From: Hyphomicrobiales bacterium
GTDB lineage: Bacteria > Pseudomonadota > Alphaproteobacteria > Rhizobiales > Rhizobiaceae
Direction: 5' to 3'
Assembly: GCA_021775455.1 (NCBI GenBank)
Contig: JAJFHU010000050.1
Span: 1-64,000, forward strand
DNA length: 64,000 bases
Shown here: piece by piece, positions 27,290 through 36,011 of the stretch
Layout of the letters: each line of letters opens with the position of its first letter
Position numbering within the stretch: position 1 is the stretch's first letter
The notes under the pieces: generated by a model
Database searches by the model: none
Seen by the model: the letters and a program-made list of their open reading frames with translations, nothing else
What the model was told of the DNA's origin: nothing
Program-made: the position numbers and the translations under genes

Positions 27290-28117
27290 ATGAAATTCAG
27301 ATGCACATTTTTGAGTGCAGCGGCAGGTCTTGGACTGGTTCTTGCCCCTGCCCTTTTTACAAGCGAAGCTTACGCTGCCTTCTGTTACAATGACGGGTCC
27401 AGGTTCAACGAATGGAAGAAAGTGATCAAGAAGGAATACAGGGGCAAATTCAAAGCTTCGACGCTGAAGAAACTGGACCAAGTCAACTACAGTACCCGGG
27501 TCATCAAGCTGGACCGCAACAACAAGAAAAGCTTTAAAGGCACATTTGAAAGTTTCTACAAACGTCGCAGTGCGGGAGTTGCGCCACTCGCTCGCAAGAA
27601 AATCAAACAATACAAGCAATATTTTGACAAAGCCGAACGAGATTTTGGAGTCCCTGCAGAACTAATCGCCGCAATTTGGGGGCTGGAAACTGCTTTCGGT
27701 ACCTACAAGGGAAAGCCGCTTCCAATCCTCGAATCTGTAGCCACACTCGCTTATGACTGCCGCCGGTCAGAGTCCCTGTTTTTTCCAGAATTTATTGCCG
27801 CACTCACTGTGATCGACAACGGATATATCGATCTGCATACCGCTCGCGGTGCATGGGCTGGTGAGATTGGACAAACCCAGTTTCTGGCATCACGCTATCT
27901 TCAAGCCCGTACGGACTATGATGGTGGCGGCGTGGATGTTTTCAACTCTGCACCGGATGTCATCGGCTCGACAGCCAAATGGTTTGCGGTCAATGGATGG
28001 CAGCCAGGTGCTGACTATTCTGAGGGCACTGCCAATTTTCAGGTTATCATGAAATGGAACCGGGCAACGCTATACCAGAAAACAATCCCCAAACTCGCCA
28101 AGGAAATCAGCGGTTAA
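27290..28117 (+). CDS. Lytic murein transglycosylase (MltB-like, SLT_2 family)
   Basis: A 275-residue periplasmic enzyme that cleaves the MurNAc-GlcNAc bond and forms 1,6-anhydro-MurNAc ends. The signal peptide is residues 1 to about 29 (EAYA). The catalytic Glu sits in AAIWGLETAFGTYKG. EIGQTQFLASRYL and ARTDYDGGGVDVFNSAPDVIGSTAKWF follow, the typical SLT_2 pattern. GGAG with 8 bases spacing precedes the ATG at 27290. The stop shares TTAA with the convergent MFS gene, so the two genes overlap by four bases tail to tail. Confidence 0.9.
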   Translation: MKFRCTFLSAAAGLGLVLAPALFTSEAYAAFCYNDGSRFNEWKKVIKKEYRGKFKASTLKKLDQVNYSTRVIKLDRNNKKSFKGTFESFYKRRSAGVAPLARKKIKQYKQYFDKAERDFGVPAELIAAIWGLETAFGTYKGKPLPILESVATLAYDCRRSESLFFPEFIAALTVIDNGYIDLHTARGAWAGEIGQTQFLASRYLQARTDYDGGGVDVFNSAPDVIGSTAKWFAVNGWQPGADYSEGTANFQVIMKWNRATLYQKTIPKLAKEISG

Positions 28118-29325
28118 GCTGATTTCGCTAGATTTCGTAGTTTGAGCATAAAGTAAATGCCGAATGCGGGGCCCAATCCCATCGCAGCCAACACAATTGG
28201 CCATCCTAAAAGCGATACAAGCCACGGTGTTAATTGCACAGTGAACACTGTCAGCGTGAAGCCCAGTGCCGTTTGAAACGTCATTAATGAACCTGCGTTT
28301 TCGGGCGGAGATGCATCTGCGACCAGAGCGGAAAACTGTGGTGAATCCGGAATTATCGCGACACCCCAAATCAGGATCAGTACAAATGTGATCCAGACAG
28401 GTCCGCCGAAGGATAAGGCCGTTGCAACTGCAGCCAAGCCACTTACCGCCATTGCCAGGATTGTTATTTGAATTTTACCTATCCGGTCGGCAACATATCC
28501 ACCCAGAACGCAGGCAATGCCACCCACACCAATTGCAAGAAATGCTGTTAGCTTGGACAAGTCCACTGCGGCTTGTTGTGACATCGTATATTGATATGAA
28601 GCCAGACTTGCGACACCGATCCAGGCCCACATAGCATATAGCTCCCACATATGACCGAAGTAACCAAGATAGGCATATCGAACGCGCTTGTTTGTCCAGG
28701 CAATTGCGATCACTGACGCATCGAATTTTGGCGCTTTGCGGTGGTAAGGCCCAAGCCCTGCAAGCAAAATCAGCAATGCCGATATCACTGTAAGGCCAGA
28801 AACTATAAGTATCGTAAGACGCCAGTCCGCACCACCGAGGAAAGCCACAAGGTGAGGAGAAGCTGATCCAATTGTGAGTGCGCCTACCAGTAATCCGACA
28901 AGCAGACCCCGATCTTTTTCACCCCAACCAACAGCTATTTTCATGCCGACTGGATAGACGCCGGCGAGCATCGCACCGGTAAATCCACGAAGAAAAATTG
29001 ACGCGCCGCCACCTGGATAAACAACCAAAAGACAGGCACCTGAAGCCGCTGCAAGCAAAGCACAAATGGCAAAGACCCTGCGTGGATCAAATCGATCCGA
29101 CAGGCCCATCACGGCTGAGAATAGTGCACCTATTACAAAACCGACCGGCACCGCACTTGCGAGTGCGGCTTGCCTTGTCTCACTGATTGCAAATTCCCTT
29201 GCCATGTCGGGGAGTATTGCAGATGAGACAAACCAGAGGCTCATCGCTGATATTTGAGAAACAATCAGCAAGACTAATGAGCGAACTTTTACATTAATTG
29301 CCGCGTTGGTCACGCGTGCGCCCAT
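28114..29325 (-). CDS. MFS transporter
   Basis: A 403-residue major facilitator superfamily permease with about 12 membrane segments. It begins VRSLVLLIVSQISAMSLWFVSS, and the loop 2-3 MFS motif is MGLSDRFDPRR. Later segments include GYFGHMWELYAMWAWIGVASL and GFTLTVFTVQLTPWLV. It resembles the cyanate/nitrate-transporter-like branch but the substrate is not determined. Its start overlaps the end of the aminotransferase gene by 16 bases, which suggests co-translation; the substrate may be related to the aminotransferase reaction. Confidence 0.85.
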   Translation of the reverse strand: MGARVTNAAINVKVRSLVLLIVSQISAMSLWFVSSAILPDMAREFAISETRQAALASAVPVGFVIGALFSAVMGLSDRFDPRRVFAICALLAAASGACLLVVYPGGGASIFLRGFTGAMLAGVYPVGMKIAVGWGEKDRGLLVGLLVGALTIGSASPHLVAFLGGADWRLTILIVSGLTVISALLILLAGLGPYHRKAPKFDASVIAIAWTNKRVRYAYLGYFGHMWELYAMWAWIGVASLASYQYTMSQQAAVDLSKLTAFLAIGVGGIACVLGGYVADRIGKIQITILAMAVSGLAAVATALSFGGPVWITFVLILIWGVAIIPDSPQFSALVADASPPENAGSLMTFQTALGFTLTVFTVQLTPWLVSLLGWPIVLAAMGLGPAFGIYFMLKLRNLAKSA

Positions 29326-30170
29326 TCCCAGTAGAGTTCACGGGCACGTTGAGTTTTTGCCCCTATTCCAAGTTCACGATTCTCAAACTTCACCGCCGGT
29401 GAAACCTTTGAATAATTTCCTGACAGAAAGATTTCATCTGCAACGTGAAAATCTTCCGGGCGCAATGTGATTTCATGAACAGTTTCATCTGCGTCACGAA
29501 GCAACTTGATCAAACGCTGACGCGTTATGCCGTCAAGAAAAGTACCATTTGGAACCGGTGTAAAATACTCCCCGCCCCTGACCATGAAAATGTTGGACGT
29601 TGCGGTTTCAGCAACATTTCCCAAGGCATCGCAACAAATCGCATTTTGAAAACCTTTTTCGTTGGCTTCCTTGAGCATGCGCGCATTGTTGGGATAAAGG
29701 CATGACGCTTTGGCATTAACGGTTGCACTGGCAAGTGTCGGCCTTGTGAAACGAGTGGTTGTGAGGGTAATTCCAGTAAATGGTGGTATTGCCGCCTCTT
29801 CCAGGCAAAGGGCGAAACGGGTCGAATCCGGCAATGGATCAACTGTCATTACTCCAGCCTCAGTCGACCAGCACATGGGTCGAATATACAGTTCAGAATC
29901 TTTTTCAAATTTTGCGACACCCTCTTGCGCAAGTTCAATGATCTTACCGGTTTCCATAACCGGATTCATGCCCAAGGCATGGGTTGAATGATTTACGCGC
30001 GCGCAGTGCCTGTCCAAATCCGGTGTTACACCCTCAAAGGCCCTCGCTCCATCGAACACCATCGTGCCAAGCCAGGTTCCATGATCTGCTGAACCCAAGA
30101 TCGGTACATTGCCTTCCTGCCATTCACCGTCAAACCAGGTCCAGATTTTGCGGTTTGTCGCCATTCCCAT
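29310..30170 (-). CDS. Class IV aminotransferase (branched-chain amino acid aminotransferase-like)
   Basis: A 286-residue PLP enzyme of fold type IV. Landmarks are the IlvE-like N-terminal segment SADHGTWLGTMVFDGARAFEG, IRPMCWSTE, the Schiff-base Lys154 in VNAKASCLYPNN, and the phosphate-binding region GNVAETATSNIFMV with DGITRQRLIKLL. The natural reaction could be transamination of branched-chain amino acids, D-amino acids or an amine: the family cannot be split safely by eye. The ATG at 30170 follows AGGGAG. It is cotranscribed with the MFS gene downstream, with 16 bases overlap. Confidence 0.85.
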   Translation of the reverse strand: MGMATNRKIWTWFDGEWQEGNVPILGSADHGTWLGTMVFDGARAFEGVTPDLDRHCARVNHSTHALGMNPVMETGKIIELAQEGVAKFEKDSELYIRPMCWSTEAGVMTVDPLPDSTRFALCLEEAAIPPFTGITLTTTRFTRPTLASATVNAKASCLYPNNARMLKEANEKGFQNAICCDALGNVAETATSNIFMVRGGEYFTPVPNGTFLDGITRQRLIKLLRDADETVHEITLRPEDFHVADEIFLSGNYSKVSPAVKFENRELGIGAKTQRARELYWEWAHA

Positions 30171-30240
30171 TCTGTGATCTCCCTATAACCATGATTTGAT
30201 CGGATCACAGGGTAAAGGGATTTTCAAGCACATTGAGAAA

Positions 30241-31236
30241 TTAAGTTTTCTTCATCTTGCAATCCGGGTCGCTGTTCGATTTGCGGAACATTGCCGGCCA
30301 ATATGAACAGACGGCAGAATGCGCATCAGCAATGCGATCAGCAGGCCCATATTCAATTGCATGCACAATGGCATTCCGCGCTGCCAATTCAGCTATACGT
30401 CCAAATACAGGCTGGCAGGTCGAGGGTGGTTCTCCGGGCAGGAAAACAAGATCCCCCACTTCCTCATAACCGTTGTAGATTGTCAGCCCCAAACCGCTCA
30501 GAAACCCCTCAATCAAAACGCCGTCTGCAGTTTTTGGCTATCCAAGATTATCAAAAATATCCCAGGCGGCAGTTGGTGGCAGGAACGGCACGAGGTCATA
30601 AATTCTTTGATACCGTGTTGTCGTGGAATGCAGTCCGGAATTGCGGTACCAAGCAGCAAAATCGGGCAATCCTGCCAAGGGAGCAGCAAAGGCATTTACG
30701 TTAATTGCCTTGGCAGCCGGATAGGTAATTCTGACAAGTGCCGCCGCGAGGAAAGTCATGGCCGCACCCTTGGAGTGGCCCGCAATTTGAATCCCTTTGA
30801 CCGATTGCCAGTCAATCGCATCCATCTTCGATTTTATCTTCGGCCAAAGTTTCATCATTGCCCGGTGAAACCCCTTTTCAACATGCCCAAGATGCACACC
30901 CGCATAGTCCCAATGAACCGGTTTGGTTTCATCATCCTGAAGCCAGTCTTTCACCCAGGCAGCAAACGATTCCCAATTGTCAAAGCTTGGTAGTGTGCCG
31001 CGCAGTGAAAGTACAACCCAATTATCAGACGTGACACCCAAAAATGCTGCATCGATCTTGTCCTTTCCTGAGCCAGCAAGAAAAAAATCGGGTTTACCGA
31101 TAATCTTGATTGGGTCCCAGTACTGGCTTTTGGGTTTGAAGGGTCCAAGGGAATTTACATTGTAGGCGCAAATCGCAGCGTCGAGCATGCGTTGCGGTAT
31201 GGTTGCGTTTAGCGAACGGGAAGCGGTTTTCTTCAT
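30241..31236 (-). pseudogene. Class 3 lipase gene interrupted by an in-frame amber codon
   Basis: The first 232 codons (31236 to 30541) carry the nucleophile elbow AGHSKGAAM with Ser in GHSKG, VLSLRGTLPSFDNW and NVNAFAAPLAGLPDF; ribosome binding site AGGAGG. A TAG at 30538-30540 follows DNLG. In the same frame, seven codons later and for about 90 codons more, the text continues as a plausible lipase C-terminus (GFLSGLGLTIYNGYEEVGDLVFLPGEPP). One substitution in an otherwise intact 330-codon gene is the simplest reading, so the product is probably truncated and lacks its C-terminal quarter. A sequencing error is the main alternative. Confidence 0.78.
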
Positions 31237-31434
31237 GTTATCCTCCTGAAGTATTTATGTATCCAGAAGTATATTTGCCGATCCCATGATTATTTGTGGT
31301 AAATACCACTCATGCAGCAGTAATTCCAATTGGAGTGTATTATACTGTTTGCATGAAATGGAATTCGCGGTAGCGGTTGCAGTTGTGTGACTTTCAAATA
31401 TACAAGACTCCAACGACAAAAACGGGAGGCTCAC

Positions 31435-32412
31435 ATGGCCTATGCAATGGTCGCCGCTAAGGCTGGCAATTCAAAGATATTCAAAAAGCAGGAAATTGAC
31501 CTCGCAAAACCCAAGAAGGGCGAGGCGCTGATACGACATACAGCCGTCGGTTTGAACTTCATAGATGTTTATCACCGTACAGGGTTATATCCAGCGCCCG
31601 GAGGATTTCCGGCCATTCTTGGCGGAGAAGGCGCTGGCATTGTCGAAGCTGTTGGTCGCGGTGTCACTGAGGTTAAAGTAGGAGACCGGATTGCCTATAC
31701 ACTAGGGGGTGGTGCTTATGCTTCACACCGGATAATCGGTGCTGATCGCCTCGTTAAAATTCCAAATGGCGTTTCAGATGAAGTAGCTGCCGCTTCAATG
31801 TTGAAAGGCCTTACCGCTCATTACCTCATTCACGACAGCTACAAGGCCAAAAAAGGTGACACGGTACTCTTTCACGCGGCTGCCGGTGGTGTCGGCCTGA
31901 TTGCAGGGCAGTGGCTAAAGGACAAAGGCGTAACCGTAATTGGAACGGCGGGCGGCGCGGATAAGTGCAAGCTCGCCAAAAAGAATGGCTGTGCCCATGT
32001 GATTGATTACAAAGCGAAGAATTTCGTCAAGGAGGTTATGCGGATTACGAAAAACAAGGGTGTTGCGGCGGTTTACGATTCGGTTGGCAAGGACACCTAC
32101 CCCGGCTCACTTCAGGTAATGCAGAAATTTGGTACCTTTGTCACATTTGGCCAGTCATCTGGTGTACCTTCAGATTTCAAGTTGGCGGATTTGGCGGCTT
32201 ACGGTGCACTCTACGCCACGCGCCCTACTCTTTTTACTTTTATTGAAGAGCGTTCAGAACTGGTTCGTCGGAGCAGACAATTGTTCAAAATGATCGGTGA
32301 AGGCAAAATCAAGATGCAGGTCAACCAGACCTTCCCGCTTACGAAGATAACTCAAGCTCACAATGCACTTGAAGGTCGCAAAACCACAGGGCAGACAGTA
32401 TTGATTCCGTAG
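31435..32412 (+). CDS. NADPH:quinone oxidoreductase, zinc-independent MDR
   Basis: A 325-residue medium-chain dehydrogenase/reductase. The ATG at 31435 follows GGGAGG; a longer frame from 31387 is unsupported. QOR features: HTAVGLNFIDVYHRTGLYP, GGEGAGIVEAVG, and the NADPH-binding motif FHAAAGGVGLIAGQWL. No catalytic or structural zinc ligands are present, as expected for QOR1-type enzymes. It reduces quinones or small enones in the cytoplasm. It precedes the DUF1989 gene by 18 bases on the same strand, so they may be an operon. Confidence 0.88.
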   Translation: MAYAMVAAKAGNSKIFKKQEIDLAKPKKGEALIRHTAVGLNFIDVYHRTGLYPAPGGFPAILGGEGAGIVEAVGRGVTEVKVGDRIAYTLGGGAYASHRIIGADRLVKIPNGVSDEVAAASMLKGLTAHYLIHDSYKAKKGDTVLFHAAAGGVGLIAGQWLKDKGVTVIGTAGGADKCKLAKKNGCAHVIDYKAKNFVKEVMRITKNKGVAAVYDSVGKDTYPGSLQVMQKFGTFVTFGQSSGVPSDFKLADLAAYGALYATRPTLFTFIEERSELVRRSRQLFKMIGEGKIKMQVNQTFPLTKITQAHNALEGRKTTGQTVLIP

Positions 32413-32430
32413 TTTTTCGAGGTTGCACCA

Positions 32431-33294
32431 ATGAAACTGGACAGGCCCATCACGCCTGCTCCGCAGGATGCGGAGCAACGAAAAGCAATTAAACCGATTG
32501 TCTGCTACCCGATTGACAGTTTGCCGGAGTTTGATCCTGAATATTACGCTGAGTCACGTGATGACCTAACGTTGGTTGATGAAGTTCTTGTTGCTCCACG
32601 TGATGCGGAAACCTTTGAAGTGCCGGCTGGATACTTTTTCAGAATTGTTTGCCCGGAAGGGCCACAGGTCGGTGATCTCAATCTGTGGAATGCAAACGAC
32701 ATTAACGAGCGCTTTTTCAGCGGAAAGACGCGTGCTTTATACGGCACACACATCAGTACTGGTGACCGCATGATGAGCACACTTCCTTATCTTCGCGCGA
32801 TGGCGACAGTTACCCATGACACATTGGACTGGTACGGGTTTGATGAGTTTGGCGGTAGCGTTCACGACGTAATCGGCACACGCTGCGATCCCTACACCAA
32901 TGCATTGCTGTCGGGTGGTGAATATCATTATTGCTGCCACTCTAATCTTACCCGCGCCCTTGCAAACACCATGGGGATGAGCGCCGAAGAAGCTGAACCT
33001 TTTGTGCATGATGTGCTGAATGTATTCATGTGCACCGGCTTCACGCTTGATACTCACCAGTACTTCATGAAGGCGAGCCCCGTTCGCAGTGGGGATTATC
33101 TGGAATTCTTTGCCGAAATTGATTTGCTGGGCGGGCTATCTGCTTGTCCGGGCGGGGACTGTGGATCAAGCCACTCAAGCGAGGAGGCTGTCTGTGCACC
33201 ATTGTTGGTTCAGGTTTTAAAGCCGAAGAACGGACCTCCAAATGGCTGGAAACCTGCTCAAATATCGACATACTCCCGCAATCACGGGATGTAA
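32431..33294 (+). CDS. DUF1989 (urea carboxylase-associated) family protein
   Basis: A 287-residue DUF1989 protein. Landmarks are EVPAGYFFRIVCPEGPQVGDLN, THISTGDRMMSTLPYLRAM, DVIGTRCDPYTNALLSGG and YHYCCHSNLTRAL, with clustered Cys/His residues that could bind metal. Two family members encoded beside urea/guanidine carboxylase have been shown to form carboxyguanidine deiminase; other members, like this one without an adjacent carboxylase, have unknown substrates. It is convergent with the HD-domain gene. Context with a ureohydrolase suggests a link to guanidine or amine nitrogen metabolism, which is inference. Confidence 0.85.
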   Translation: MKLDRPITPAPQDAEQRKAIKPIVCYPIDSLPEFDPEYYAESRDDLTLVDEVLVAPRDAETFEVPAGYFFRIVCPEGPQVGDLNLWNANDINERFFSGKTRALYGTHISTGDRMMSTLPYLRAMATVTHDTLDWYGFDEFGGSVHDVIGTRCDPYTNALLSGGEYHYCCHSNLTRALANTMGMSAEEAEPFVHDVLNVFMCTGFTLDTHQYFMKASPVRSGDYLEFFAEIDLLGGLSACPGGDCGSSHSSEEAVCAPLLVQVLKPKNGPPNGWKPAQISTYSRNHGM

Positions 33295-33305
33295 GCCAAC
33301 GAAAA

Positions 33306-33911
33306 TCAGGCGGGGGGCAACCCTCTTTTCTCGCCTTCCAGCATCACATCCGGATCATAGGCCTTGCGGGCGAAAACTTCATTCACCATTGGTTCAAAAT
33401 GTTCCAGCGGTTTCGTAGGGTAGTCAGGATCAAAACTTGATTGATCCCACCGTTCACAGAATTCGACGCAAGTTTGGTAGTATGGGTGGTCTTTGTGCAC
33501 TTCACGCGCGTCGCGATCCCAACCCATGTGATGACCATAATAATATGACTGGAACAGGCCGTGATGCTCAACGGTCCAAGCGACTTCATCACGAACAAAA
33601 GGACGCAAAATTTCTGCAGCAAACCGGTCATGATTTTGCGGTGCCAACCCATCACCAATGTCATGCAGTAGTGCAGCGACAATCCAGTCAATATCTGCAC
33701 CATCTTCCTCTGCCCGCGTGGCAGACTGAAGTGCGTGTCCCAACCGGGTAATCTTGTAACCGGTCAGCGTTTCTTCTTCCTGCGATCGCAATTCGCGCAG
33801 CAACCGTTCAGCCGTCATGGCCAGATGAGGCTTTTCAAGCTCTTCCAGCATTTCATAATCTTCTTTTGTGCCATCTTTCATGGCTGTGAAAGAAACGGTT
33901 TGATCACTCAT
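33306..33911 (-). CDS. PhnZ-like HD-domain diiron oxygenase
   Basis: A 201-residue HD-domain protein. The metal ligands expected for a mixed-valent diiron oxygenase of the PhnZ/TmpB/MIOX type are all visible: H59 (RLGHALQS), H83-D84 (LLHDIGDG), H94 (PQNHDRFA), H116 or H117 (VEHHGLF) and D156 (ERWDQSS). PhnZ cleaves the C-P bond of a hydroxylated aminoethylphosphonate; TmpB does the same for the trimethylated analogue. A GGAG precedes the ATG at 33911. It follows the PhyH gene by 21 bases, giving the same two-gene order as PhnY-PhnZ. The substrate is not defined here and need not be a phosphonate. Confidence 0.78.
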   Translation of the reverse strand: MSDQTVSFTAMKDGTKEDYEMLEELEKPHLAMTAERLLRELRSQEEETLTGYKITRLGHALQSATRAEEDGADIDWIVAALLHDIGDGLAPQNHDRFAAEILRPFVRDEVAWTVEHHGLFQSYYYGHHMGWDRDAREVHKDHPYYQTCVEFCERWDQSSFDPDYPTKPLEHFEPMVNEVFARKAYDPDVMLEGEKRGLPPA

Positions 33912-33932
33912 AACTTTTCTCCACTTCCTTGT

Positions 33933-34844
33933 TTAATTTACTAACGCGCCAGAACTTCCGTCTTCAGGCGGAGGTGAATAAAACCGGGTTGCATTTTCAT
34001 CAGCACCTGCGGTTAGTGCTGCCGCTTGATCTCGTAATACGTCTTCATACAGATTGAGCGAATTCGGTGCAAATTCCTGATCAGGAGGTGCAACGTGTAT
34101 CCAGTTCTGCCTGGCATCACGACCACGCATCAAAATGGCATAGTCACGATTACCAACAAGCTGCTTCACATCCGGCGTTACGTACCGCACAACACACCCT
34201 ATACGGCGGTCTTCAGATGTGTTCGGACCAGAAGCGTGAAACATACGGCCGTGGTGGATTGAAAACTCACCCGGCTGTAGTTCTATGTTCACTTCATCCT
34301 TGGGGTCCACTTCAACTGCCATTTCTTGCCCCCGGGACAGCAGATTATCTTCATCAAACGTGTCATTGTGAGGCTTGATAGCTTCCTTGTGCGAACCGGC
34401 AACAAACTTCATGCAACCAGACTCGACCGTAGCCGGTGAAAGCGCAATCCAGGCCGAAGCCAAATGTTCTGTATCGCCATCGGCTTCCTCGCCCAGGCCC
34501 CAATAGGTCATGTCCTGGTGCCATGACACAATCTTATGTGTATGAGCTTCCTTGATGAAGAACTCTGTGCTCCAGACCAGAATATCAGGCCCGAGTATAC
34601 TTTCCATTGTGTCAAGAATTGCAGGAGTTCGCGCCAACTCAATTGCCATTGGGAGCACCAAGTGGGCATTAACGCGAAAATACTGGTTCAAATCACGATG
34701 CGGACCCTTCGTGGCATACTTAGTTTCCAGCGATTCCAGACGCTCACGAAAATTAGCTGCTCTTGCGGCATCCATTGCTGAAAGGGGAAATAAATAACCG
34801 TCGTCGAGATACTGATCGACCTGTTTGCCAGTCAGTCCACCCAT
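33933..34844 (-). CDS. Fe(II)/2-oxoglutarate dioxygenase, phytanoyl-CoA dioxygenase (PhyH) family
   Basis: A 303-residue PhyH-family oxygenase. The facial triad is intact: His109 and Asp111 in WHQDMTYW, distal His203 in FHASGPN, and Arg213 or Arg214 just beyond for 2-oxoglutarate binding. FVAGSHKEA and PGEFSIHHG are also family-like. PhnY and TmpA, which hydroxylate the alpha-carbon of aminoethylphosphonates, belong to this class, as do ectoine hydroxylases. Strong GGAGG before the ATG at 34844. It is first in the PhyH-HD operon, and divergent from the ureohydrolase gene. Confidence 0.85.
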   Translation of the reverse strand: MGGLTGKQVDQYLDDGYLFPLSAMDAARAANFRERLESLETKYATKGPHRDLNQYFRVNAHLVLPMAIELARTPAILDTMESILGPDILVWSTEFFIKEAHTHKIVSWHQDMTYWGLGEEADGDTEHLASAWIALSPATVESGCMKFVAGSHKEAIKPHNDTFDEDNLLSRGQEMAVEVDPKDEVNIELQPGEFSIHHGRMFHASGPNTSEDRRIGCVVRYVTPDVKQLVGNRDYAILMRGRDARQNWIHVAPPDQEFAPNSLNLYEDVLRDQAAALTAGADENATRFYSPPPEDGSSGALVN

Positions 34845-34963
34845 TACCGACCTCCATCAAATGAGTGCATTGTCCATAGGAACAACTTGATACTAGTTAC
34901 AATGAAAGGCAATGTGTTTTTTCGGCATGAAATCCAAATACAAGACGAAAAATTGAGACTATC

Positions 34964-35917
34964 ATGAAAGACAAATCGCAAACCGATCTGGCCATTGTAT
35001 CTGAAACACTTGAAGTAAGCGGGCACGAGCCCACTTGGTCCGGTGTGCGCTCATTCATGCGGCGCAAATATACCAAGGATGTTGAAGGCGCCGATATGGT
35101 TGTTTGGGGAATTCCTTTGGATACTTCGGTTACCAATCGACCTGGGGCAAGGTACGGCCCAAATGCAATCAGGGATGCTTCCTGTATTTTCGATCTCGAT
35201 CCACAGTATCCATTTCAGATGGACCTGTTTGAGAACCTTGCCATGGCAGACTATGGCGATTGCTACATTCACAATTCGCGGGTTTGGGATAATCCTGAAC
35301 ACATTGAAAAAGAGGCTGCTTCAATCATAGCGACAGGCGCCTATTTGCTTTCTCTTGGTGGGGATCACTTCGTAACCTGGCCATTGCTACGTGCACATGC
35401 CGAAAAACATGGGCCCCTGGCGCTGGTCCAATTTGATGCCCATCAGGATACCTGGGATGATGATGGGGAGCAGATTGATCACGGCACATTCGTTACCCGT
35501 GCAGTGCGTGAAGGGATAATCGATCCAGACCACTCCATTCAAGTAGGAATCCGCACTCACGCACCAGACGACTACGGCATCAAGATTATCTACGGCGATG
35601 AAGTTGAGGAATTGGCCGCAGAAGAAATTGCCAACCAGATCAAGGCACGCGTGGGGAAGATGCCAGTTTACATGACATTTGATATTGACTGTCTTGATCC
35701 TGCCTACGCGCCCGGAACCGGCACCCCCGTTTCTGGCGGCCCCTCAAGCGCAAAGATGCTTTCGACCGTTCGCCAGCTTGGATCCCTCAACATTGTGGGT
35801 TCGGATGTAGTGGAAGTTGCACCTGCTTATGACCACGCAGATATAACCGCTATTGCAGGAGCAACGGTGGCGCAGTATATGGTCGGGCTTCAGGCAGAGA
35901 AAAAACGGGATGCCTAA
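34964..35917 (+). CDS. speB: Agmatinase-family ureohydrolase
   Basis: A 317-residue Mn-dependent ureohydrolase. The metal motifs are complete: GGDH (132-135), DAHQD (158-162) and DIDCLDPA (near 243). The N-terminal VVWGIPLDTSVTNRPGARYGP and the GTPVSGG segment follow the agmatinase pattern. Agmatinase hydrolyses agmatine to putrescine and urea. Related enzymes act on guanidinobutyrate, guanidinopropionate or guanidine, and sequence by eye does not decide. It is divergent from the PhyH gene across about 119 bases, suggesting shared regulation. The gene symbol reflects the family, not a proven substrate. Confidence 0.83.
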   Translation: MKDKSQTDLAIVSETLEVSGHEPTWSGVRSFMRRKYTKDVEGADMVVWGIPLDTSVTNRPGARYGPNAIRDASCIFDLDPQYPFQMDLFENLAMADYGDCYIHNSRVWDNPEHIEKEAASIIATGAYLLSLGGDHFVTWPLLRAHAEKHGPLALVQFDAHQDTWDDDGEQIDHGTFVTRAVREGIIDPDHSIQVGIRTHAPDDYGIKIIYGDEVEELAAEEIANQIKARVGKMPVYMTFDIDCLDPAYAPGTGTPVSGGPSSAKMLSTVRQLGSLNIVGSDVVEVAPAYDHADITAIAGATVAQYMVGLQAEKKRDA

Positions 35918-36011
35918 ACCACGGCGAACTTCAGAATTTGATTCAACTCCTTAATAATTTGATTCAGATTCCAATTCTGCTCATAACATGTTGATTTTAA
36001 AAGATAATGCC

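Noticed and set aside
30538-30540. Amber codon in the lipase read as pyrrolysine or suppressed stop
   Set aside because: No pyl genes or suppressor tRNA are in the window, and alphaproteobacteria are not known to decode TAG; a point mutation or sequencing error is simpler.
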